A DNA stretch of 37,082 nt from an uncultured Lachnospiraceae bacterium (GTDB lineage: Bacteria; Bacillota; Clostridia; Lachnospirales; Lachnospiraceae). Where the stretch lies: NCBI GenBank assembly GCA_947623905.1, contig CANQHX010000010.1, positions 1-37,082 on the forward strand, in the 5' to 3' direction. Every line of letters begins with the position of its first letter. Within the stretch, counting starts at the first letter, position 1. Below the pieces are notes generated by a model, which searched no databases, was not told the DNA's origin, and was given only the letters and a program-made list of their open reading frames with translations. This document shows, piece by piece, positions 1 through 7,579 of the stretch. Made by a program: the position numbers and the translations under genes.

Positions 1-988
1 TGCTTGTTCCCACGGCGATCTCTTCGCGGATCCTGGCAAAAATGATCACGTTGGCGTCCACTGCCATACCGATGGACAGCACGATACCGGCAATACCCGG
101 CAGGGTCAGCGTCACGTCAAAAGCGTTGAGGATCAGCATCATCATCAGCGTGTAGATCGCCAGGGCCAGCGCCGATGCCAGACCGGGGATCAGATATACA
201 ACGATCATGATAACAGCTACCAGGCCGATGCCGATGGCGCCTGCCGTAAGGCTGGTGCTGATGGCCTGTCCGCCCAGCTTGGCGCCCACCACGTTGGAAC
301 GCAGCTCGTTGAGTTCCAGGCTCAGTCCGCCGATACGGATCATAGATGCCAGATTCTCAGCCTCCTCAAAGCTGTCCATGCCGTCGATGATGGCTTTGCC
401 GTCAGAGATCACAGCCTTTACCACAGGGCTGCTGATGACCTCATCATCGTAGATGATGGCGATCTGCTTGTTGAGATTTTCCTGAGTGGCGGTGGCAAAT
501 TTTTCAGCGCCCTCAGACGTAAGGGTCAGACTTACCACATACTCTACGGCGTTTGTTTCCTGGCTCTGCTGGCTGCCTGCCTGGGCGTCCGCCACGTCGG
601 TACCCTGCAGTACCGTATTGCCGCTGGTGTCCACAAAATACAGGGAGCCGGGGCTGCCCATCTCCTGCAGTACCTCGTCGGCGTTGGACACGCCGGGGAT
701 GTCGATGTTGATATGGTTCGCGCCCTCCTGGTACACCTCAGCCTCAGAGCTGTAGGTCTCGGCACGCTTCTGCAGCTTGTACACCGTATCACTCATATCC
801 TCCGCGGACGGGTTGGCGTCGGCGGTCTCGTAGGTGATGCTCACGCCGCCTGCCAGATCCAGGCCGAGGATGATGTTCTTCGCGGCGCCGGTGCCTGTGG
901 GCCCGAAACCAACGCCCACTGCAAATCCAAGTCCTCCCAGGACAAGGACCGTAATGAGCAAAACGATGATTCCCTTTGTCTTATTCAT
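1..988 (-). CDS. secD: Protein translocase subunit SecD (partial, C-terminus outside window)
   Basis: SecD is a membrane subunit that, with SecF, pulls secreted proteins through the SecYEG channel using the proton gradient. The frame runs open to base 1, giving about 329 residues. It shows an N-terminal membrane helix (residues about 5-27), the family motif GLDLAGGV near residue 43, a periplasmic-type domain, and the first C-terminal helices including the segment AVDANVIIFARIREE near the window edge. The ATG at 988 has AGGAGG six bases upstream. The start lies inside the last codons of scfB (8-base overlap), so the two are probably translationally coupled. The secF gene would be expected just beyond base 1. 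Identification is firm; only the missing end is unknown. Confidence 0.95.
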   Translation of the reverse strand, partial: MNKTKGIIVLLITVLVLGGLGFAVGVGFGPTGTGAAKNIILGLDLAGGVSITYETADANPSAEDMSDTVYKLQKRAETYSSEAEVYQEGANHINIDIPGVSNADEVLQEMGSPGSLYFVDTSGNTVLQGTDVADAQAGSQQSQETNAVEYVVSLTLTSEGAEKFATATQENLNKQIAIIYDDEVISSPVVKAVISDGKAIIDGMDSFEEAENLASMIRIGGLSLELNELRSNVVGAKLGGQAISTSLTAGAIGIGLVAVIMIVVYLIPGLASALALAIYTLMMMLILNAFDVTLTLPGIAGIVLSIGMAVDANVIIFARIREEIAVGTS

Positions 989-2369
989 TGTGTTCCTCCT
1001 TCATATCTGCCAGCGCAGATTTTATCATTATGGCACATTCGATCCGTTTCCGCTGTAATTGACAGCCCAGTTCGTAATGTCCCGTGATATCGCCGGTAAA
1101 ATTGTACGCGTTGGCGCTGCATCCGCCGCTGCAGTAATATTTCGCGAAACAGTCCTGACAGGCAGGCCTCGCATAAACGTTGCACTGTTTGAACCTCTGC
1201 TGCATGTCTGTGGCCGTGATGCCGTTCCAGATGTCTCCCATCTTAAACTGCTCCTGCCCCACAAACTGGTGACAGGGATACAGGTCGCCCCAGGGAGTCA
1301 CCGACAGGTACTCGGTGCCGGAGCCGCAGCCCGACAGCCGCTTGGCCACACAGGGGCCTCCCTCCAGGTCGATCATGAAATGGAAGAAATTGAATCCCCT
1401 GCCCTCTTTCTGCCGGGCGAGAAGCTCCTTTGCCAGCAGGTCGTACTGTTCATAGAGCACCGGCAGGTCTTCCTCCCGCAGAGCGTAGGGCTCGTCCGGC
1501 GGCGCCACCACCGGTTCCACGGAGATCTGCTCAAACCCCAGATCCGCCAGATGGAGCACATCCGCCGCAAAATCCGTGTTGAAGTGGGTGTAAGTGCCCC
1601 GCACATAATAGTTGGTCTGGCGGCGGCTCTCGGCCAGCTTCCGGAATTTGGGAACGATAAGGTCATAGCTGCCCTTTCCGTTGCGGGAAGGCCGCATCCT
1701 GTCATTGACTTCCTTCCGTCCGTCGATGCTCAGGACCACGTTGCTCATTTCCCGGTTGACAAACTCCATCACCTCATCGTCCAGCAGCACGCCGTTGGTA
1801 GTGAGAGTAAAACGGAATTTCTTGTGATGGGGCTCCTCCAGACTGCGGCCGTAAGCCACCAGCTGTTTCACTACCTCCCAGTTCATGAGAGGCTCTCCGC
1901 CGAAAAAGTCCACTTCCAGATTGATTCGGCTGCCGGAGTGGGCCACCAGGAAGTCCAGCGCCTGTTTTCCCACCTCATAGCTCATGAGGGCCCGCTGTCC
2001 ATGGTATTCCCCCTCCTGGGCGAAACAGTATTTACAGCTTAAGTTGCAGTCGTGGGTGATATGGATACACAGCGCCTTCACCACCGTCTCCCGGTTTTGG
2101 AAGGCGTCTATGTAATCTTCATAAATATCCGGGGAAAACAGCTGTCCCGCCTCTACCAGGCTCTCCACTTCCTCCAGAAGCTCCAGCAGCTCGTCCTCCC
2201 TGTATGTGCCGGAAAAGGTCTCCAGCACCTTGTTCTTTCTGGACGCCGCGTCCGGACAGCCCTGGCAGGCCCCGATGACGTCATAGGCCATCTGGTCCAC
2301 GGTGTGGACAGAGCCGCTGTTTACGTCCAGTATGATATTATATCCATTATTCTGATACTGATGGACCAC
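981..2369 (-). CDS. scfB: SCIFF peptide maturase (radical SAM, SPASM domain)
   Basis: This enzyme installs thioether cross-links from cysteines to neighbouring residues of the SCIFF peptide (a ranthipeptide), using S-adenosylmethionine and iron-sulfur clusters. The protein has 462 residues when started at the GTG at 2369. The start of the ORF further upstream has no family match, and this GTG has an AGAGGA site seven bases before it and begins with the family-like MVHQYQNNGYNIILDVNSG. The radical SAM triad CxxxCxxC is at residues 108, 112 and 115 (CNLSCKYC). The C-terminal SPASM region carries many cysteines, for example CGSG, YPCHQF, CQDCFAKYYCSGGC and ELGC, for auxiliary clusters. It follows scfA after 159 bases and overlaps secD by 8 bases. 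Radical SAM family membership is certain and the SCIFF assignment is supported by the adjacent peptide. Confidence 0.96.
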   Translation of the reverse strand: MVHQYQNNGYNIILDVNSGSVHTVDQMAYDVIGACQGCPDAASRKNKVLETFSGTYREDELLELLEEVESLVEAGQLFSPDIYEDYIDAFQNRETVVKALCIHITHDCNLSCKYCFAQEGEYHGQRALMSYEVGKQALDFLVAHSGSRINLEVDFFGGEPLMNWEVVKQLVAYGRSLEEPHHKKFRFTLTTNGVLLDDEVMEFVNREMSNVVLSIDGRKEVNDRMRPSRNGKGSYDLIVPKFRKLAESRRQTNYYVRGTYTHFNTDFAADVLHLADLGFEQISVEPVVAPPDEPYALREEDLPVLYEQYDLLAKELLARQKEGRGFNFFHFMIDLEGGPCVAKRLSGCGSGTEYLSVTPWGDLYPCHQFVGQEQFKMGDIWNGITATDMQQRFKQCNVYARPACQDCFAKYYCSGGCSANAYNFTGDITGHYELGCQLQRKRIECAIMIKSALADMKEEHNE

Positions 2370-2463
2370 GTTTGTTTCCTCTTTTCCATTCCTTTCTCTC
2401 CCGCCGGCCGCAGATTTCCGGGCAAAACAGGTCGGCGCCCCGACTGCTGCCATGACGGCATGA

Positions 2464-2512
2464 GAGGGTGCTCATGACCCGGACACGGCTGCCCGGCGGC
2501 AGGAACACCCTC
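2464..2512 (-). other. Intercistronic hairpin between scfA and scfB
   Basis: Ten-base arms (2464-2473 and 2503-2512) pair with one G-U wobble, around GAGGGTG and CACCCTC. A nested five-base hairpin, CTGCC with GGCAG, lies inside. There is no U-run after the stem on the minus strand, so it does not look like a simple terminator. I infer a processing, stabilising or partial attenuation element that keeps peptide mRNA more abundant than enzyme mRNA. Confidence 0.45.
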
Positions 2513-2528
2513 AAAAGGGATGAATCGC

Positions 2529-2675
2529 TTATTTCTTAAGCTGCTCGCAGCTCTGATTGCCCACTGTGCAGGAAGTCTTGCACGCGGATTGACAGGATGT
2601 CTGGCACTCGCCGCATCCGCCCTGTTTCATGGATTTCTTCAGGTCTCTGGTATGTAATGTCTTAATGTGCTTCAC
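2529..2675 (-). CDS. scfA: Six-cysteine peptide SCIFF (ranthipeptide precursor)
   Basis: This is the precursor of a ribosomally made, post-translationally modified peptide; the name means six cysteines in forty-five residues. The 48-residue product starts MKHIKTLHTRDLKKS and has six cysteines at 21, 24, 28, 32, 36 and 43 in the conserved block CGECQTSCQSACKTSC. The start is a GTG at 2675 with AAGGAGG eight bases upstream; the longer open frame reading upstream has no such site and no family match. The modifying enzyme scfB lies downstream. The biological role of the mature peptide is not established; it is near-universal in Clostridia and is proposed to act in signalling. A dedicated promoter lies at 2709-2737. 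Confidence 0.97.
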   Translation of the reverse strand: MKHIKTLHTRDLKKSMKQGGCGECQTSCQSACKTSCTVGNQSCEQLKK

Positions 2676-2708
2676 AACATTCGCCTCCTTATATCTATAG
2701 CTTTCGTC

Positions 2709-2737
2709 ATTGTACCACACTTTTTTCCGCATTTCCA
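2709..2737 (-). promoter_or_regulatory. Extended -10 promoter of scfA
   Basis: The minus strand reads TGGAAA, a 17-base spacer, then TACAAT preceded by TG at the extended -10 position. Transcription would start near 2702, just upstream of the scfA ribosome site. The 12-mer TGTGGTACAATG around this -10 also occurs at the tRNA-Arg promoter near 13893. It implies that scfA can be expressed apart from the membrane-protein gene upstream. Confidence 0.6.
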
Positions 2738-2843
2738 GTATTTTTTCTGCCAAACGTCTGCCAATAAAAGTTTTGGTCCCTGAGCGTCCGCCCAAAGGCC
2801 CGCCGGACCGGCATCCGGGCCATTATCCGCCCCGGCCGGCGCC

Positions 2844-3194
2844 CTATCCCAGCATGCCGCCCAGGGCGCCGCCGCCGATACACAGAGCGCCGCAGAGAAG
2901 GGCGCCGCCCACATCCCCGCTCCAGCCCTTATGGATGATCACGGAAGCGGCCACAAGTATGAGAAAATACAAAAGTCCCGCGGCCATGCCCCACAGATAC
3001 TTCTTATTCTTCCACGTACGGCCGCTTAAAATTCCCCCGAACAGCCCCGCGAGAAAATATACGATCATAATGGCGATCGATACCTGTCCCTCCTCCAGGC
3101 CGAACTGATACATGAGAAACGATACCAGCATGAGCATGAGCCCTGTGACCACATAAGTAAAGACCAGCACCCTGATCATGGCGATTCCTTTCAT
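2844..3194 (-). CDS. TIGR04086-type small membrane protein
   Basis: A 116-residue protein made almost wholly of four membrane helices (about residues 6-30, 38-58, 66-86 and 93-115), with the last helix rich in glycine (GGALLCGALCIGGGALGGMLG-like composition). It resembles the TIGR04086 membrane family, which in clostridia lies between yajC and the SCIFF genes. No function is known. The ATG at 3194 has AAGGAGG four bases away; an inner ATG at 3179 preceded by AAGGA is the alternative start. It is the first gene of the minus-strand group leading into scfA, scfB and secD, and it is divergent from the CNNM transporter gene. The 168 bases after its stop contain no further gene but hold the scfA promoter. 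Confidence 0.75.
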   Translation of the reverse strand: MKGIAMIRVLVFTYVVTGLMLMLVSFLMYQFGLEEGQVSIAIMIVYFLAGLFGGILSGRTWKNKKYLWGMAAGLLYFLILVAASVIIHKGWSGDVGGALLCGALCIGGGALGGMLG

Positions 3195-3268
3195 ACTGCC
3201 TCCTTAAAGATAATTTTCATTTATTCTGTTTTACTATATGAAACAGGCGGAAAGGACATTCCATTCAC

Positions 3269-3297
3269 TTGACACAGATGTGTATTTATAGTATATT
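3269..3297 (+). promoter_or_regulatory. Sigma-A promoter of the CNNM/HlyC gene
   Basis: TTGACA (3269-3274), a 17-base spacer and TATATT (3292-3297) form a strong promoter. The start of transcription would be near 3304, about 55 bases before the coding start. Confidence 0.75.
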
Positions 3298-3359
3298 CAA
3301 GATACGGCTGTCCGTGTACGCGGCCGGCCGAATACATAAAAAAACGGAGTTGATCTTTT

Positions 3360-4694
3360 TTGGACCCAAGTGTCGCGATACAAATTATCATTCTGATCAT
3401 CTTACTGGTGTTGTCGGCCTTTTTCTCATCTGCTGAGACGGCCCTGACCACCGCAAACCAGATCCGTATCCGTGCAATGGCTGACGAGGGAGACAAACAG
3501 GCCCGGATATTGCTGAATGTACTGGAAGACCGCAGCAAAATGCTCAGCACGGTTCTCATTGGAAACAACATTGTTAATCTGACCGCTTCTTCACTGACGA
3601 CTATTATTTCCACAACCATAGCACAGAAGTTTTTTGACGACAACGTGATCGGCCTTGCCATCGGTATCGCTACCGGTCTGCTGACCATCATCATCCTGAT
3701 TTTCGGCGAGATCACGCCCAAGACGGCCGCCACCATCAACAGCGAGAGGATGGCGCTTCGCTATGCCAAGAGCATTTCCGTGCTGATGACCATCTTCACG
3801 CCCATTATCTTTCTGGTCAATATGCTGGCCAGAGGCATCATGCGTATCCTGCGCATCGACCCGGACGCCAAGAAAGAGGTCATGACGGAGAGCGAGCTGC
3901 GCACCATCGTGGACGTGAGCCATGAGGAAGGCGTCATCGAAACAGAAGAACGGGAAATGATCAAGAACGTGGTGGACTTCGGCGATACAGAAGCCAAGGA
4001 GATCATGGTGCCCCGCGTGGACATGGTGATGATCCCCGTGGACGCTACCTACGATGAAGTGCTGGAGGAATACAAGGACTCCCGCTTTACCCGGATGCCC
4101 GTGTATGAGGATGACAAGGACAATGTCATCGGCATTTTCAATATCAAAGATCTGCTCATCTGCGAGGACAAGGAGCATTTCGACATCCGCAACAGCATGC
4201 GGGAAGCCTACTACACTCATGAGCACAAGAAAACCGGCGAGCTGCTCATCGCCATGCGGAACGAATCGCTGAGCATCGCCATCATCTTCGACGAGTACGG
4301 CGCCGCCGTGGGCATGATCACTATGGAGGACCTGCTGGAAGAGATCGTGGGCGACATCCAGGATGAATTTGACGTGGAGGAAGACACCTGCGTGAAGGTG
4401 GGCCCCAGGGAATATATCGTGGACGGCTCCATGCACCTCACCGATCTCTCGGAGGAGCTGGACTTTGCCTTTGAGTCGGAGGACTACGACAGCATCGCGG
4501 GACTGGTCATCGAGCATATGGACGATCTGCCCGAGGAAGGAGAATCCTGCGTCACCGATACCGGCGCGCGGCTGGTAGTGGATAAGATGGATAAGAACCG
4601 CATCGAGAAGGTACATATCTATCTTCCCGAATTTGCCAACAAGGATCTGGAAAAACAGGCCGACGAGGAGAAGGACCAGCAGAAGAAATCATAA
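3360..4694 (+). CDS. CNNM/HlyC/CorC-family membrane transporter (DUF21-CBS-CorC_HlyC)
   Basis: A 444-residue membrane protein of the CNNM/CorC class, many of which export or balance magnesium or cobalt. The N-terminal DUF21 domain (about residues 5-175) has three to four membrane helices and the segment SAFFSSAETALT. Two CBS motifs follow (about 205-325, including MVPRVDMV and FDEYGAAVGMITMEDLLEEIVGDI-type sequence), then a C-terminal CorC_HlyC domain (about 340-425) and a charged tail. The start is a TTG at 3360, with CGGAG nine bases upstream; the next ATG lies deep inside the DUF21 domain. It is a single-gene unit with its own promoter and terminator. Older names such as hemolysin are misleading; the substrate cannot be told from sequence. 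Confidence 0.9.
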   Translation: MDPSVAIQIIILIILLVLSAFFSSAETALTTANQIRIRAMADEGDKQARILLNVLEDRSKMLSTVLIGNNIVNLTASSLTTIISTTIAQKFFDDNVIGLAIGIATGLLTIIILIFGEITPKTAATINSERMALRYAKSISVLMTIFTPIIFLVNMLARGIMRILRIDPDAKKEVMTESELRTIVDVSHEEGVIETEEREMIKNVVDFGDTEAKEIMVPRVDMVMIPVDATYDEVLEEYKDSRFTRMPVYEDDKDNVIGIFNIKDLLICEDKEHFDIRNSMREAYYTHEHKKTGELLIAMRNESLSIAIIFDEYGAAVGMITMEDLLEEIVGDIQDEFDVEEDTCVKVGPREYIVDGSMHLTDLSEELDFAFESEDYDSIAGLVIEHMDDLPEEGESCVTDTGARLVVDKMDKNRIEKVHIYLPEFANKDLEKQADEEKDQQKKS

Positions 4695-4729
4695 AAACAG
4701 ACAAACACATTATACCGCTGAACGTATCA

Positions 4730-4763
4730 AAAAGGAGCCGCACCAAAGTGCGTGGCTCCTTTT
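4730..4763 (+). terminator. Rho-independent terminator after the CNNM gene
   Basis: The stem AAAAGGAGCCGCAC pairs with GTGCGTGGCTCCTTTT around a CAAA loop, with one bulged base, and ends in TTTT. It closes the plus-strand CNNM transcript. Confidence 0.93.
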
Positions 4764-4859
4764 CATATTATATTTCAGGGCAAAAACGCAACACAAATCC
4801 ATATTTTTATGTATCATTTATCGAATGTGATATTTTTTGTTTGTTAAGTTTCTTTTCCC

Positions 4860-4888
4860 TTGCAAAAAGAACGCTTCTGTGTTATAGT
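4860..4888 (+). promoter_or_regulatory. Promoter of the toxin-antitoxin pair
   Basis: TTGCAA (4860-4865), a 17-base spacer and TATAGT (4883-4888) precede the antitoxin start by about 44 bases. Antitoxins of this kind normally repress their own promoter; no clear palindrome is visible here. Confidence 0.65.
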
Positions 4889-4931
4889 TTTAATAAATTC
4901 AAAAAATTTGTTGATTGTAAAGGAGTCGTTT

Positions 4932-5102
4932 ATGAAACAGGCTGCAAAAAACGACCTGCCTTACAGGCAGGAAGATCCATCCGTTTTACATTTGCTTGAT
5001 CAGGGCCTCGACGATATGGAAGCCGGACGAGAAATGCCTTTGGATGAAGCTTTTCAAAAAATATCAGAAATGAGGGATACAAAACGCAATGCCATGCTGT
5101 AA
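4932..5102 (+). CDS. Putative type II antitoxin (RelB/ParD-like)
   Basis: A 56-residue acidic protein starting MKQAAKNDLPYRQ. The ATG at 4932 has AAAGGAG six bases upstream, which decides it over an in-frame ATG at 4860 that coincides with the promoter. The segment DQGLDDMEAGREMPLDEAF near residues 23-41 resembles the helical, toxin-binding tail of small antitoxins found with RelE/ParE toxins. No complete DNA-binding domain is obvious in so short a protein. The next gene starts inside its last codons (14-base overlap), the usual layout of such modules. I am fairly sure of the pairing and less sure of the antitoxin family. Confidence 0.68.
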   Translation: MKQAAKNDLPYRQEDPSVLHLLDQGLDDMEAGREMPLDEAFQKISEMRDTKRNAML

Positions 5103-5424
5103 TATTTTTCTGACATTGGAAGCGATCTCTGACATTTCCGATATTTCTTTCTATATTGAAAAATATTTTAGCCGGCAAAGAGCTGACCGTTTCCAATATG
5201 ATATACGACAGGAAATAAATGCTTTGGGGAATATGGCAGGTATGTTCCCAACTACCCAGATACTATACAGAAATTACCCCATTCGCAAAAAACCGTTTCC
5301 ACCATCCATTATCTTTTACATATTCAAAGATGATATCAACGAGATACACATCCTTCGTGTTCTGCGTGAAGAGCGCAACTGGCATAAACTTCTGACACAT
5401 TCCCATTACAACTATCCAGTTTAA
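5089..5424 (+). CDS. Putative RelE/ParE-family toxin
   Basis: A 111-residue protein with the ParE/RelE fold pattern. A helical N-terminal half (EAISDISDISFYIEKYFS, then a second helix around residues 32-48) is followed by beta strands with YPIRKKPFPPSIIFYIF and the typical ending HILRVLREERNWHKLL. ParE toxins hit DNA gyrase and RelE toxins cut mRNA at the ribosome; the sequence does not decide between them. The ATG at 5089 overlaps the antitoxin and has only a weak GAGGG site at 5072-5076, so coupling is likely. The gene ends at 5424 and its stop overlaps the stop of the convergent permease gene. The pair is AT-rich compared with its neighbours, which suggests recent gain. Confidence 0.75.
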   Translation: MPCCNIFLTLEAISDISDISFYIEKYFSRQRADRFQYDIRQEINALGNMAGMFPTTQILYRNYPIRKKPFPPSIIFYIFKDDINEIHILRVLREERNWHKLLTHSHYNYPV

Positions 5425-7556
5425 TAAACCGTATTGAAATGATTGTACAACGTCCACTTGTACCGTAAATACGGCCCAAAGGACGCCAGTCTGCGCAGCG
5501 TCTCCGTCTCCTCATCGGAAAGGTTGTACCAGCGGCCCAGAGTGCCGTCCGAGGGATTTCCCGCATTGTACTCCATCCCCTTGTAAACCACCACAAGGAT
5601 GTTTTCATCTGCGGAAATGGCCGTTTCCTCATGGGAGGACAGCATATCCGCCAGGTACCGGAGCCGTTCTTCCTTCATGTCCGCAATGCCGTCCTGCCAG
5701 TCGTTATCGCTCACCATCAGCCCTCCGTCCTTTTCGTACAGCAGCAGGAACAGGTTGCCCCAGTCCTCCGGCCTGATCTCTTCTGTGACAAATGTGATAA
5801 ACGCGTTCAGATCATACGCTTTCGAATGTCCATTGGCAAACTGCCCCATAAGCTCCAGGGTACGGGGCGTCTTATCGGAGATGGGGACGGAAAGCCTGCC
5901 CTCAGTTGTCTCACACTCAATAAAGTCAAACACCACTCCCCTGCTCCAGTCCTTTTCCAGAAACAGCGTGTAGGAATCCTCCATCCCCTCTGTCTCCTCC
6001 CGTATGCAGTCGTAAAGCCTGATATTCTCGGAAACGTTAAAGTTCCAGCCCAGCTCCGCGCAGCCGTACATAACATCCACCGACTGACGGGAAGGCAGAG
6101 AAAAGCGTATGTCGCGCAGGCGGTCAGACCTCAGCCACTGTTCCGCCAGATATTCATACTCACTGCTGTGCATGTACAGATAGCGGTACATGACTCTGTC
6201 TCCCTGCCGTATGGCGAACACAAGGGGGCTTTCCAACTTGCTGTTTTCTGCCATAGTTTTATAAGAGCTCGTTTCTCCTATCACTTCAAAGGGATCTCTA
6301 TCTACGATTTTTTGATCCTGCCAGAGAGATATCTCCAGATCCAGCCGGCTCAGAACCTTGCGGATGGACGCCTTATCGGTGATCGGCACGGCCAGCGCTT
6401 CCTTTTTCATGGGTCCGTAGCTTGTCACGTCCTGTATGCTCACGGACGTCACCTTGTCAGCATCCGGGATATGATGGACAGTATATCCCACGATGCCCTT
6501 CACGCCTGTTATCAGGAGCACATCCAGCAGCAGGACAACGGGGAACTGTACAAGGCTTCTCACTGCCTGTTTTCTGGTGCGGGTCCTGACAAGATCATAG
6601 GCAAAGTACAGGACGATGCCGATCACAAACAGGATCTCGCAGTAGGGCAGGGTCAGCACCGTCCCCCGTCCGTTATCAAAGTATTCTCTGCGGACGATAA
6701 AAACGACGCCCGGTATGGTAAACAGAAAAGAGGTCAGCAGACGGAGAGCCGAGACAAAGAGCGGCGGTGTGGACTGGTCCGCCGTCTTCCGGCCATGGAG
6801 CACACATCCCACGGCCATGTAAGCAAGCCCCAGCAGGATACTGTATACGGCAGCCGCGCCGTCCGAACCCGTGTAGCCCATCCATTCCCCGGAGAAAATC
6901 CCCCTGTACACAACATTGTATACACTTCCCAGAAGCCCCCATACGCCAAACTCCTGGGGCACAAAGGACAGGATCGCCATCAGGCCCGAATAGATCTGGT
7001 TCCAGAGCGCAGAAGGTCCCAGAAGAAGCAGCACAGCGCATATCACCCCTGACGCCGCCGTACCGGTAACGGATAAGGCCAGAAAAAAAGCCCCCGCGGA
7101 CAGCATGGAGCCTGCCGCCATCGCCCATACGTATCGGACATGTTCCTCCACAAGCTGCACATCGTTCCTAAAATACCCTTCCGCCAGATACGCCCCTGTT
7201 ACTTCATAAACCATGCAGATGATGGCAGTCCATGCCAGCACTGCCATGAGAAAGGCCAGTCCCCGGGTCCGTTTTGTCTGGGGAAAGCTGTAATACAGGT
7301 CCCGTCCGACAGCGCTGTAGGAAAAGCGGAACACCCACAGCATCATACAGGGCACCGCCACGCCATACACCATTACGGGGATCAGCCCTCTGACTGTGGT
7401 GCTCAGCCGGTTGCATAAAAACAGCATCACAACAACGAGCGCCGTGAACAAACCGCCCGGTACAGCCAGCTGCAGAAATCCTTCCCCAAACAGCGCCGCG
7501 ATCCGCGTTGTGCGCTTTATCTGTTTTTTGCTCTTTATCTGCCTTCCGCTCTTCAT
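5421..7556 (-). CDS. ABC transporter membrane protein, third paralogue (DUF6449-like C-terminus)
   Basis: A 711-residue membrane protein with about eight hydrophobic helices in the N-terminal half (about residues 25-360) and a large soluble C-terminal half. The C-terminal part resembles that of the gene just upstream (shared patterns such as VPISDKTPRTLE, LLLYEKDGG, ILVVVYKG and RWYNLSDEE), so the two are paralogues, probably of the DUF6449-type permeases found with GntR/ABC clusters. I chose the ATG at 7556, with AGGAG eight bases upstream; an ATG at 7583 overlapping the upstream stop lacks a ribosome site. It would form the membrane part of an exporter with the ATPase at 10442-11344. The substrate is unknown; antimicrobial peptide or envelope-stress functions are known for YtrA-type clusters but are only inference here. 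Confidence 0.78.
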   Translation of the reverse strand: MKSGRQIKSKKQIKRTTRIAALFGEGFLQLAVPGGLFTALVVVMLFLCNRLSTTVRGLIPVMVYGVAVPCMMLWVFRFSYSAVGRDLYYSFPQTKRTRGLAFLMAVLAWTAIICMVYEVTGAYLAEGYFRNDVQLVEEHVRYVWAMAAGSMLSAGAFFLALSVTGTAASGVICAVLLLLGPSALWNQIYSGLMAILSFVPQEFGVWGLLGSVYNVVYRGIFSGEWMGYTGSDGAAAVYSILLGLAYMAVGCVLHGRKTADQSTPPLFVSALRLLTSFLFTIPGVVFIVRREYFDNGRGTVLTLPYCEILFVIGIVLYFAYDLVRTRTRKQAVRSLVQFPVVLLLDVLLITGVKGIVGYTVHHIPDADKVTSVSIQDVTSYGPMKKEALAVPITDKASIRKVLSRLDLEISLWQDQKIVDRDPFEVIGETSSYKTMAENSKLESPLVFAIRQGDRVMYRYLYMHSSEYEYLAEQWLRSDRLRDIRFSLPSRQSVDVMYGCAELGWNFNVSENIRLYDCIREETEGMEDSYTLFLEKDWSRGVVFDFIECETTEGRLSVPISDKTPRTLELMGQFANGHSKAYDLNAFITFVTEEIRPEDWGNLFLLLYEKDGGLMVSDNDWQDGIADMKEERLRYLADMLSSHEETAISADENILVVVYKGMEYNAGNPSDGTLGRWYNLSDEETETLRRLASFGPYLRYKWTLYNHFNTVY

Positions 7557-7579
7557 CACGCTTGCTCCTATGTCAAAAG

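Noticed and set aside
3591..4616. Minus-strand open frame of 341 residues, rich in histidine and aspartate
   Set aside because: It is the mirror of the CNNM transporter gene; no ribosome site, no family pattern, and its composition is what a reversed coding frame gives.
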